Part shown: positions 9,437 through 17,247 of the stretch, piece by piece
Layout of the letters: each line of letters opens with the position of its first letter
How positions within the stretch are numbered: position 1 is the first letter of the stretch
Assembly (NCBI GenBank): GCA_025355105.1
Contig: JANYAE010000081.1
Coordinates: 186,001 to 250,000, forward strand
Direction: 5' to 3'
Length of the DNA stretch: 64,000 nt
Source of the DNA: Pseudomonadota bacterium
GTDB lineage: Bacteria; Pseudomonadota; Gammaproteobacteria; Steroidobacterales; Steroidobacteraceae
The notes under the pieces: model-generated
Database searches by the model: none
What the model saw: only the letters and a program-made list of their open reading frames with translations
What the model was told of the DNA's origin: nothing
Position numbers and translations under genes: made by a program

Positions 9437-11038
9437 ATGACGGCGACGCTATTCAACTACTCGTTGCGCCCCGCTCCTGCGCCGGTCGCGGCGCCACCAC
9501 CCGGCGTGCGGCGCATCGCCATCGTCGGCGGCGGCACCGCCGGCTGGATGACCGCGCTGATCCTCGCGCGCGTGCTGCTACCACGCGGCGTCGAGATCAC
9601 GCTCGTCGAGTCGCCAAGCGTCGGCATCATCAGCGTCGGCGAAGGCTCAACGCCGTGGCTGCGCGGCTTCTTCGACAGCCTCGGCATCGAGGAGGCCGAG
9701 TGGATGCCGGCCTGCGATGCAACCTACAAGTGCGGCATCACCTTCGACGGCTGGTCGACGAGGCCGGGCTTTGAGCGCTACTTCCACCCGTTCGCCTCGA
9801 TGCTCGACAACCTGACGATGACCCAGTTCGTGCACAACGCCGAGGCGCGCCTCTCGGGCGCGAACCTGCACGCCCATCCGGACCGCTTCTTCATCGCCGC
9901 ACGCCTTGCGGCGGCCCGCCGCGCGCCGAAGGCCGCCGAGCAGTTTCCGTTCGACATCTGGCACGGCTATCACTTCGACGCGACGCTGGTCGGCCAGTTC
10001 CTCCAGCGCAAGGCCCTCCAGCGCGGCGTTCGGCACCTCGAGCGGCACGTCACGCACGCGACGCTCGATGCCGGCGGCGCCATCGCCTCGCTCGCGACGC
10101 GCGAGGGCGAGAGCATCTCGGCGGACCTGTTCGTCGACTGTACCGGCTTCGCGGGGCTGCTGATCGACAAGGCATTGCAGACGCCGTTCGTCAGCTTCGC
10201 CGAGAACCTGTTCAACGATGCGGGCGTCGCGATGCCGTCGCCGATCGAGGGGAGCATTCCGTCGGAGACGGTCTCAACCGCGTTGCGGCACGGCTGGGCG
10301 TGGCGCATCCCTCTCTCGAGCCGCTACGGCAACGGTTACGTCTACAGCACGCAGTTCTGCTCGCCGGACGAGGCCGAGCGCGAGCTGCGCGAGCGGCTCG
10401 GGCTGCTCGAGTCCGACACGCCGGCGCGGCACCTGCGGATGAAGATCGGCCGTGTCAGCCAGCACTGGAACCGGAACTGCCTGGCGGTCGGCCTGTCGCA
10501 GGGCTTCATCGAACCGCTCGAGGCCACGGCGCTGCTCTTCATCCAGCAGACGGCGACGGCGTTCGCCGACGTGCTCGCCTGCGGCGACCTCGGCGAGGCT
10601 GTCCGCGAGCGCTTCAACCGTCAGGTCAACGAGCACTTCGAGGGCACGCGCGACTACATCGTCACTCACTACAAGACCAACACGCGGACCGACACCGAGT
10701 ACTGGCGCGCGAACGCGGCCAACCTCAACCTTTCCGATGCCCTCAAACAGCTCTACACGCTGTGGATGACGGGCCGCAGCATCGCGGCGCCGGTGCGCCA
10801 GCAGGCGCTCGGCAAGGGCTACCCGGTGTTCTCCTGGTATTCGATCATGGCCGGGATGGGCATCTTCCCCGAGGCGCGCGAGCTGCGGCCGCCGTCGGCG
10901 GCCGAGTCGCGGTACAACCTGGCGGAGATCGACGATCTTCTCGACCGCAGCATGGTCCATTATCCTGACCATCGCGCAGCGCTGGCGGCGATCCCGCGCC
11001 GGCGCGAGCGCGACGCGCTGCAGATCTACTTCTGGTAG
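9437..11038 (+). CDS. Flavin-dependent halogenase (tryptophan halogenase family)
   Basis: A 533-residue flavoprotein of the FADH2-dependent halogenase family, which makes hypohalous acid and passes it through a tunnel to an aromatic substrate. The ATG at 9437 sits after a strong GGAGGAGGGG; an in-frame GTG at 9416 is less likely. The N-terminus has the dinucleotide-binding IAIVGGGTAGWMTALILAR. Lysine K98 in ATYKCGITF matches the catalytic lysine position of the family. The diagnostic WxWxIP motif is intact as WAWRIP (W287). The family normally has 500-540 residues, so this looks functional. Homologues beside TonB-dependent receptor genes are known in Xanthomonadales and Caulobacterales, but their native substrates are mostly unknown. 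No dedicated flavin reductase gene is adjacent. Confidence 0.92.
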   Translation: MTATLFNYSLRPAPAPVAAPPPGVRRIAIVGGGTAGWMTALILARVLLPRGVEITLVESPSVGIISVGEGSTPWLRGFFDSLGIEEAEWMPACDATYKCGITFDGWSTRPGFERYFHPFASMLDNLTMTQFVHNAEARLSGANLHAHPDRFFIAARLAAARRAPKAAEQFPFDIWHGYHFDATLVGQFLQRKALQRGVRHLERHVTHATLDAGGAIASLATREGESISADLFVDCTGFAGLLIDKALQTPFVSFAENLFNDAGVAMPSPIEGSIPSETVSTALRHGWAWRIPLSSRYGNGYVYSTQFCSPDEAERELRERLGLLESDTPARHLRMKIGRVSQHWNRNCLAVGLSQGFIEPLEATALLFIQQTATAFADVLACGDLGEAVRERFNRQVNEHFEGTRDYIVTHYKTNTRTDTEYWRANAANLNLSDALKQLYTLWMTGRSIAAPVRQQALGKGYPVFSWYSIMAGMGIFPEARELRPPSAAESRYNLAEIDDLLDRSMVHYPDHRAALAAIPRRRERDALQIYFW

Positions 11039-11073
11039 CCGCGGCCGCTGACGGCCGCGACTGGGGGCGCAGC

Positions 11074-12102
11074 ATGTCGAATCCTCCGACGCCGATCCGC
11101 GAGTCCGGTGCCGTCGACGCCGAGCGCTTCCGGCGCGAGGTCGTCGCCGGCGGGCAGCCCGTCGTGCTGCGCGGACAGGTGGCTGGATGGCCGGCGGTGC
11201 CGCGGTGCCGCAGCACGACGTCGCTGCTCGCATACCTCAAGGGGCTCGACACGGGCGGGCTCGTCGACGCGGTGATGTTGCCACCGGAGGCCGACGGCCG
11301 GATCTTCTACAACGAGCGGATGGATGGCTTCAACTTTGTGCGCAACCGGGTGACGCTGTCCGCGGTGGCGGAGCAGGTGGTGCGCTACGGCACATTCCCC
11401 CGGCCGCCGGCGGTCGCCGCGCAGAGCGCGCTGGTCCGGGACTGCGTGCCGGGTTTCGCGGCCGAGAACCAGCTGGGGTTGGTCGGCGAGTCGGTGCTGC
11501 CGCGCATCTGGCTCGGCAACGCGATGATGACCCCGACGCACCTCGACGAGTGGTGCAATGTCGCGTGCGTCGTGGCCGGGCGGCGGCGCTTCACGCTGTT
11601 CCCGCCGCAGCAGATCGGCAACCTCTACGTCGGGCCGCTGGATTTCGCACCGACCGGCGCGCCGATGAGCCTGGTGCATCTGCGCCAGCCGGACTTCGCG
11701 CGCTTCCCGCGCTTTCGGGACGCGCTCGATGCGGCGCAGTCGGCGGAGCTCTCGCCGGGCGATGCGATCTACATTCCGCCGCTGTGGTGGCACAACGTCG
11801 AGTCGCTCGCGGCCTGCAATCTGCTGGTCAACTACTGGTGGCATGTCGGGACCGGCGGACAGGGAGGCGGGAACTCGCCGTTCGACTGCCTGGTGCACGC
11901 CATCGTCGGTCTCCGGGACCTGCCGGCGCCGACCCGCGATGCGTGGCGGGCGCTGATCGAACACTATGTGTTTGGACCACAGGAGGCGGTCAACGGCCAC
12001 ATTCCCGTCGCGCGCCGTGGCCTGCTCGGGGCGCTCGGGCCTGAGGACGCGGCCCGCTGGCGCGCGTTTCTCGCGCAGCGGCTGGGGACACCCGGGCGCT
12101 AG
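11074..12102 (+). CDS. JmjC/cupin_8-like Fe(II)/2-oxoglutarate oxygenase family protein
   Basis: A 342-residue protein with a cupin_8/JmjC-like fold. The metal-binding triad is visible as HLDEW (His and Asp near residues 156-158) and a later His in PPLWWHNVESL. The segment RRRFTLFPPQQIGNLY is typical of this group, as is the LVNYWW segment after the last ligand. Members act as oxygenases or hydroxylases on proteins or small molecules; the substrate here is unknown. It starts at an ATG 11 nt after GGGGGCG, 35 nt downstream of the halogenase, so the two are probably co-transcribed. Such cupin_8 genes recur next to this halogenase type in receptor loci, which suggests a joint but undefined role. 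Confidence 0.85.
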   Translation: MSNPPTPIRESGAVDAERFRREVVAGGQPVVLRGQVAGWPAVPRCRSTTSLLAYLKGLDTGGLVDAVMLPPEADGRIFYNERMDGFNFVRNRVTLSAVAEQVVRYGTFPRPPAVAAQSALVRDCVPGFAAENQLGLVGESVLPRIWLGNAMMTPTHLDEWCNVACVVAGRRRFTLFPPQQIGNLYVGPLDFAPTGAPMSLVHLRQPDFARFPRFRDALDAAQSAELSPGDAIYIPPLWWHNVESLAACNLLVNYWWHVGTGGQGGGNSPFDCLVHAIVGLRDLPAPTRDAWRALIEHYVFGPQEAVNGHIPVARRGLLGALGPEDAARWRAFLAQRLGTPGR

Positions 12103-12112
12103 GTGATAGCGC
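12096..12112 (+). terminator. Short hairpin at the end of the JmjC gene
   Basis: GCGCTA and TAGCGC arms around a 5-nt loop overlap the stop codon. There is no U-tract, so it is at best a weak terminator. Confidence 0.3.
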
Positions 12113-12233
12113 GCTGCTAGACTCGCCGCGCCGGGACCGGTACCGGACCGCCGCAGGCGAGCCGTGCGACGTCCGGCCTCGCGGCCGACCGGCGACAGGA
12201 GTGCGGATCAACCGTTGGCGGAGAGTGCGCCGA

Positions 12234-13679
12234 GTGAACGCGAAGACTGCCGGTCAGGGACCGGCCTCCGATGCGGGACTCGCGGCGTTGACCGCGCTCG
12301 AGGCGCTCGTGCTGCTGCGCAGTGGCGCGCTGTCGGCCGTGCGATATGCGCGGGCGCTTCTCGCGCGCTGTCGCGCGCGTGCCGAGCTCGGGGCCTTCAT
12401 CAGCTTGGACGAGCAGCAGGTCCTCGGTGCGGCGCGCGCCGCCGACTGGGATCTCAGCCACGGCGGCACGCCGCGCGCCCTGCACGGGCTGCCGGTCGTC
12501 ATCAAGGACAACATCGACACGGTCGGCTTCGCGACGACCGCCGGTACGCCGGCACTGCGCTCCAACCGGCCGATCGTGACCGCGCCGGTGGCGGAGGCGC
12601 TGTTTCGTGCCGGCGCGGTGTTGCTCGGCAAGACGAACATGCACGAGCTGGCCGACGGCATAACGAACAACAACGCCGCCTTTGGCGCGGCCCGCAACCC
12701 GTACGCTCCGGCGATGATTCCTGGCGGCAGCAGCGGTGGCACCGCCGCAGCGATCGCCGCGCGACTGTGTCCGGCAGGTCTCGGCACCGACACCGGAGGC
12801 TCGGTGCGGATTCCGGCGGCGCTCTGCGGTATCGTCGGCTTGCGGCCGAGCAGCGGACGCTACCCGGGCGCCGGGATCGTGCCGATCTCCCATACCCGCG
12901 ACACGGCAGGTCCGATGGCGCGAACGGTGGCCGACGTCGCCCTGCTCGACGCAGTGATCGTGGGCGGCGCAGCGCCGCCGGTCGCGCTGCCGCTGCGCGG
13001 CGTGCGCCTCGGCATTCCGCGGCTGCCGTTCTACGAGGACCTCGACCCTGAACTCGCGGCGGTGATCGGCGCCGCACTTGCGAAGCTTGAGTCGGCGGGA
13101 TGCGTGCTCGTGCCGGCGGACCTGCCAGAGCTCGCGGCGCTGTCGAAGGCGGCCGGCGCAATCTCCTACTACGAGCAGTCGAGGGACCTGGACGCGTATC
13201 TCAGGGCGGCGGGCAGCGAGTTGTCGACGCGCGACGTCGCGGCCGGCATCGCGAGCCCGGACGTGCGAGCGATTTTCGAGACGGACGTGCTCGGCGCCAC
13301 CGCGATCACGCCGCAGGCGTACCGGCAGGCGATGGACTACCACCGGCCGCGGCTGCAGGACGCGTATGCGCGACATTTTCGGGATCTTAGGCTGGACGCG
13401 CTGGCGCTGCCGACGACGGCACTGCCGGCGCGGCCGATCGGCGAGGACCAGGACGTCGAGCTCAACGGCCGCCGCGCGCCGACCTTTGCGACCTTCCTGC
13501 GCAACACGCGCGTGATGACCATCGCCGGCATTCCCGGCCTCAGCGTGCCGGCCGGCCTGACCACAGCCGGGCTGCCCGTCGGCCTCGAGCTGGATGCGCC
13601 GGCAGGCACGGACCGCTTGCTGCTCGGGCTCGGCGTGGCGGTCGAGGCCGCGCTCGGGCCACTGAAGCCGCCGCCTTGA
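12234..13679 (+). CDS. Amidase of the amidase-signature family
   Basis: A serine hydrolase of about 481 residues that cleaves amide bonds. The Ser-Ser-Lys triad is complete: K91 in VIKDNID, cis-serine S166 in PGGSSGGTAAA, and nucleophile S190 in GTDTGGSVRIPA, 24 residues apart as in the family. The GTG at 12234 is preferred because GGAGAG lies about 10 nt upstream; an in-frame GTG at 12201 would add 11 basic residues. A short disordered N-terminus lacks a clear signal peptide, so the enzyme is probably cytoplasmic. Mandelamide or indoleacetamide hydrolases look alike, and substrate cannot be told from sequence. It lies about 130 nt after the JmjC gene and may form a separate unit. Confidence 0.9.
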   Translation: MNAKTAGQGPASDAGLAALTALEALVLLRSGALSAVRYARALLARCRARAELGAFISLDEQQVLGAARAADWDLSHGGTPRALHGLPVVIKDNIDTVGFATTAGTPALRSNRPIVTAPVAEALFRAGAVLLGKTNMHELADGITNNNAAFGAARNPYAPAMIPGGSSGGTAAAIAARLCPAGLGTDTGGSVRIPAALCGIVGLRPSSGRYPGAGIVPISHTRDTAGPMARTVADVALLDAVIVGGAAPPVALPLRGVRLGIPRLPFYEDLDPELAAVIGAALAKLESAGCVLVPADLPELAALSKAAGAISYYEQSRDLDAYLRAAGSELSTRDVAAGIASPDVRAIFETDVLGATAITPQAYRQAMDYHRPRLQDAYARHFRDLRLDALALPTTALPARPIGEDQDVELNGRRAPTFATFLRNTRVMTIAGIPGLSVPAGLTTAGLPVGLELDAPAGTDRLLLGLGVAVEAALGPLKPPP

Positions 13680-13818
13680 CGGCGCTCCTGCGGCCGCGTG
13701 CATCGCGCCGCGATGAACGGGGCCGACGCGCCGGCCGGTGACCGCGCGCCCGCGTGGAACTCATTGCGGTCCGATAGGTCCCCTTCAAGGCGCGCTGCCA
13801 GTTAAGGGAGACCGGGAC

Positions 13819-14403
13819 GTGCGTCGCGAACTCCGGAGCGCCCGCCAGGGGGCGATCTTGATCCTAATCTGCAGCGGCCATGTCGCGCTCTACCTCGTCG
13901 TGCCGCCACCTATCGCCGTCACGCCGCTCGAGCCCAGCCAGGACGCGCTGCAGCTGCAGCTGCTGCTCGTGCCGCCGCCACTGCCGCAAGCGCCGACAGT
14001 GCGCGTGCCTCGAGCCGGACGGCCTCAGGTCGCTGCCGGGCCGTCAACCTCGATCCCGGTGCCTGAGAAGCCCGCGGCAGGCGCAAGCGACTGGGCGGGA
14101 TCGGCGGCGCGCGCCGTGCGCGCGGTTGCCGAGGACGCGCCGCGACGCGAGTTCGGCATGCCGCAGCCCGGGTCGGCGCCGCTCGCGCCCCGGCGGGAAT
14201 TCGGCTGGTCCCACGCGCGCACCCACGTGATCGAGCCGCTCGAAAATGGCGGCTTCGTCTACAACGTCAGCGATCGCTGCGCCATCGTCGTGTTGTTTGT
14301 GCCGCTGCCGTTCTGTCGGATGGGCAAGGTCCCGCCGCGCGGGGACCTCTTCGACCACCTGCACGATGCGCCGGCGGCAGGTGACTGGCGGGATCCTCGT
14401 TAG
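13819..14403 (+). CDS. Hypothetical membrane-anchored proline-rich protein
   Basis: A protein of 194 residues with no recognised family. The GTG at 13819 is chosen because AAGGGAG precedes it by 8 nt. The N-terminus RRELRSARQGAILILICSG is positively charged and followed by a hydrophobic segment (LILICSGHVALYLVV), giving one membrane anchor or an uncleaved signal. Residues 35-90 are rich in Pro, Leu and Gln. The C-terminal region has a small folded-looking segment with FVYNVSDRCAIVVLF and two cysteines that could form a disulfide. Topology suggests an inner-membrane protein facing the periplasm, with a spacer like those of TonB-type proteins, but no TonB C-terminal motif is present. Function unknown. 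Confidence 0.65.
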   Translation: MRRELRSARQGAILILICSGHVALYLVVPPPIAVTPLEPSQDALQLQLLLVPPPLPQAPTVRVPRAGRPQVAAGPSTSIPVPEKPAAGASDWAGSAARAVRAVAEDAPRREFGMPQPGSAPLAPRREFGWSHARTHVIEPLENGGFVYNVSDRCAIVVLFVPLPFCRMGKVPPRGDLFDHLHDAPAAGDWRDPR

Positions 14404-14520
14404 CACCGCGGGCGCTCGATCGGCGGTGATTCGAGCCGGATCGTGCGCACGTGCTTCGCCGCGCCGGCTCGGCACGAAACGGGCGGTCGTCGCGCGCTTC
14501 CCGAAGCTCCGGCGTTGCCG

Positions 14521-16413
14521 TCAATAGCCGGCGGCAGCGCCGTCCTTGCGGTGGTCGGAACCCGCGCGGTAGACACGGCGGGCCACCGGGGCCTTGGCCC
14601 CACTCGTCGCCGCGCTCAACATCACCGCCTGAAAGCCACCCATCTCGCCGCCCGCCACTGAACGCACGACGTGGCCCATCGCAGTCAGCGCCGGCCCGAC
14701 GTGGTCGTACAGCGGCGACTCCAGCGTCAGCAGGTTGGATAGCTGGTAGTGATGGAAGCGCGCGAGGTCGCTCGCGGCCTGCAGATTGGCGCCCAGGTCG
14801 ATGACGTCGACGAGCGCCTGCGCGTGACCCTGAGCCTGCATGTCACCGCCCATCAGCGTGATCGTCATGAACGGCGCGCCGTCGCGCATTACGAAGCCGG
14901 CGGACAGCGTGTTGAACGGTCGCTTGTGCGGCGCAATCGCGTTCGGGCTCTTCGGATCGAGCGAGAACAACGCGCCACGATCGTGCAGCAGGAAGCCGTA
15001 GCCCGGCACCGTGAGTCCCGAGCCGAAGTGCTCGTAGTTGCTGCTGACCCACGAGACCATGTTGCCCTCGCGGTCGGCGACCGCGATCACGATCGTATCG
15101 CCGCGGCCGCCCGGCGTTCCGACCGGCGCCGTGCCCGCGGCGTGCGCCGGGTCCACCTTGCCGCACATTGACGCGGCGTAGGCCGGCGACAGCAGGCGGG
15201 CAAGTGGCACTGTGACGAAATCCGGATCGCCGTTGTAGGTGAACAGGTCGGCGTAGGCAAGCTTCTTCGCCTCAACGAGGAAGTGCCAGTAGCGCGGCGA
15301 GGCCGGTCCCAGGCTCGCGAGCGTCTCACCGGGCGCCCAACGCGGGACGCAGGCCTCGAGGATGTTGAGCATTTCCTGCGCCGCCCAGTCCTGCGACGGC
15401 GGTGGCAGTTCGAAGATGTCGAAGCCGTGATAGCGGCTCGCCGCCGGTTCAGCCCATTCACCGCGGTAGGCGGCGAGGTCCTCGAGCGTCATCGTGCCAC
15501 CCTGCGCGGTCGACTTGGCGACGATCGCCTTAGCGATGTCACCGCGGTAGAACGCGGCGCGGCCCTTCGTCTGCAACAGCCGGAATGCGCGCGCGAGGTC
15601 GGGATTGCGGAACATCTCACCCGCGACCGGCGGCCGGCCATCAACGTACCAGGCGTGCACCGAGTCCGGATCCGGTGCCATCGCGCCGCTCGCCGTGCGG
15701 ACTGCGTCGGGCAGCTCCCAGTCGCTCGCGATGCGCTCGCTGACCGGGAAGCCGTGTTCCGCGTACTCGATCGCCGGCTTCAGCACCTCCTTGAACGTGC
15801 GCGTGCCGAATCGCTTCAGCAGCTCCTCCCAGCCCCACACGGCCCCGGGCACAGTCACCGGCAGGATGCCGAACACCGGCATGCCGGAACCCGGGCCGTG
15901 GTTGTTGGGATCGGCGTCGAAGCCGAGGGAGTGCAGCCGCGCGACGGTCGCGCCGCTCGGTGCCATCCCGCTCGCGTTGAGCGCATGCAGCTTCTTGTCC
16001 TTCGCGCTGTAGACGATCGCGAATAGGTCGCCGCCCATGCCGGTCATCATCGGCTCGACGACGTTGAGTACCGCGGCGGCCGCGACCGCCGCGTCGATGG
16101 CGTTGCCGCCCTGGGCGAGGATCCGAAGTCCGGCCTGGGCCGCAAGCGGCTGGCTGGTCGCCACGATGCCGTGCTCGGCGATCACCTCCGAGCGGGTTTG
16201 CTGCATCCAGCCTTCAGCCCGGTCACCGCGGACGCCACGACAGAAGGCCGCGGCTTGCGGGCCGGCGCACGTGCCATCTGCGGGAGGCTCGGCCAGTACC
16301 GCGACCGCCGTCAGGCTGGCCAGCGTGGCAGCGAGGCCTGCGACCGTGCTGCTGGTCGTCGCTCTCCATCGGGCGCCGACCGGCGGCCTTGTCGCAGTCA
16401 GCTGGACGGTCAT
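14521..16413 (-). CDS. ggt: Gamma-glutamyltransferase (gamma-glutamyltranspeptidase)
   Basis: A secreted N-terminal nucleophile hydrolase of 630 residues that cleaves gamma-glutamyl bonds such as that of glutathione. The start is the ATG ending at 16413, preceded by GGGGAGA at 7 nt; longer in-frame extension is noncoding. A signal peptide of about 45 residues (hydrophobic STVAGLAATLASLTAVAVLA) directs it to the periplasm. Landmarks are GGNAIDAAVAAAAVLNVVEP, MTGMGGDLFAIVY and the autoprocessing threonine T440 in GRGDTIVIAVADREGN, followed by SSNYEHFGSG and ETGGGMQ-region equivalents. The proenzyme should self-cleave at T440 into large and small subunits. It is the only minus-strand gene in the first 26 kb and stands as a single transcription unit. 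Confidence 0.92.
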   Translation of the reverse strand: MTVQLTATRPPVGARWRATTSSTVAGLAATLASLTAVAVLAEPPADGTCAGPQAAAFCRGVRGDRAEGWMQQTRSEVIAEHGIVATSQPLAAQAGLRILAQGGNAIDAAVAAAAVLNVVEPMMTGMGGDLFAIVYSAKDKKLHALNASGMAPSGATVARLHSLGFDADPNNHGPGSGMPVFGILPVTVPGAVWGWEELLKRFGTRTFKEVLKPAIEYAEHGFPVSERIASDWELPDAVRTASGAMAPDPDSVHAWYVDGRPPVAGEMFRNPDLARAFRLLQTKGRAAFYRGDIAKAIVAKSTAQGGTMTLEDLAAYRGEWAEPAASRYHGFDIFELPPPSQDWAAQEMLNILEACVPRWAPGETLASLGPASPRYWHFLVEAKKLAYADLFTYNGDPDFVTVPLARLLSPAYAASMCGKVDPAHAAGTAPVGTPGGRGDTIVIAVADREGNMVSWVSSNYEHFGSGLTVPGYGFLLHDRGALFSLDPKSPNAIAPHKRPFNTLSAGFVMRDGAPFMTITLMGGDMQAQGHAQALVDVIDLGANLQAASDLARFHHYQLSNLLTLESPLYDHVGPALTAMGHVVRSVAGGEMGGFQAVMLSAATSGAKAPVARRVYRAGSDHRKDGAAAGY

Positions 16414-16741
16414 CGAGCGTCTCCCCGTATGCTTCTGGCGGTCGCGCCGCCCTCGCCAAGTGGTCCGGATACCGGACGCCGTGCGGCGGAGAATCGCACA
16501 GAAAGAGGGTGTGCGGACAGCAGGCCGAAGGTCGCGTTCACTCCGAGTTGGAGCCCGCCGTCGCTCACGGGCGACAGGTACTCGGCGCGGCGGGATCGCG
16601 GACTGGCGCCGGACGGCGACAGATCGGGCTTCAGATGAGCCGCGCCATGATGAAGAACGGCAAAGACATGACATGGAGCGCGGCGCGTGCCTAGACTCGC
16701 TGGATGATGACGGCTGCGTCTGATCCATCTGAGGAATCGCA
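16414..16741. other. Divergent intergenic region (328 bp), no gene seen
   Basis: This gap separates the divergent ggt and DUF2844 starts and must hold both promoters. GAGGAATCGC just before 16742 serves as the ribosome binding site of the plus-strand gene. I see no RNA gene, repeat or convincing operator. Confidence 0.6.
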
Positions 16742-17230
16742 ATGCTCAGGAATCCGCTTGAAGACCGCGTCGGCCACGCGCGGCGCTGCGCGCTGGTCGC
16801 GGCCGGCGCACTGTGCCTGCTGGTCTCGACGGCCGTGCACGCCGGGCTCGGCGAATTGGTCGACTCAATCGGGCGCGATCATCTGGCCCTTGGTGGCAAG
16901 ACGCTCACGGTGACGCCGGCCGTCGCATACGACATCCACGAGACGACGACCGCGGACGGCGCGCGCATCCGCCAGTACGTATCACGCAGCGGCACGGTGT
17001 TTGCGGTTGCATGGTCGGCGCGGACGCAGCCGGACCTCAGCATCCTGCTCGCAAAGCAGCATGACGCCTACATTTCCGCGACGAACGCGCACCACGGCAA
17101 CCGGCACGTATTCACGGTCTCGACGCCGGAACTCGTGATCAGCGTCCTCCGCGTGCCGCGCGGCTTCGAGGGAGCCGCGCATGTACCGGCGCTTGTGCCC
17201 GCCGGTACGTCGACGTCCGAACTGCGCTGA
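16742..17230 (+). CDS. DUF2844-type exported protein
   Basis: An exported protein of 162 residues. A signal peptide of about 36 residues (CALVAAGALCLLVSTAVHA) ends before AGLGEL, the usual N-terminus of mature DUF2844 proteins. The body has one compact domain with YDIHETTTADGARIRQYVS, GTVFAVAWSARTQPDL and a C-terminal VISVLRVPRGFEGAAHVPALVP; no catalytic motif is evident. The next gene encodes a DUF3443 lipoprotein 8-17 nt downstream, and DUF2844/DUF3443 genes commonly pair in proteobacteria, so the two products probably act together. Given the protease-like motifs in the partner, this small protein could be a substrate, chaperone or inhibitor, but that is speculation. Confidence 0.8.
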   Translation: MLRNPLEDRVGHARRCALVAAGALCLLVSTAVHAGLGELVDSIGRDHLALGGKTLTVTPAVAYDIHETTTADGARIRQYVSRSGTVFAVAWSARTQPDLSILLAKQHDAYISATNAHHGNRHVFTVSTPELVISVLRVPRGFEGAAHVPALVPAGTSTSELR

Positions 17231-17247
17231 TTCCAAGGATGCATTCC

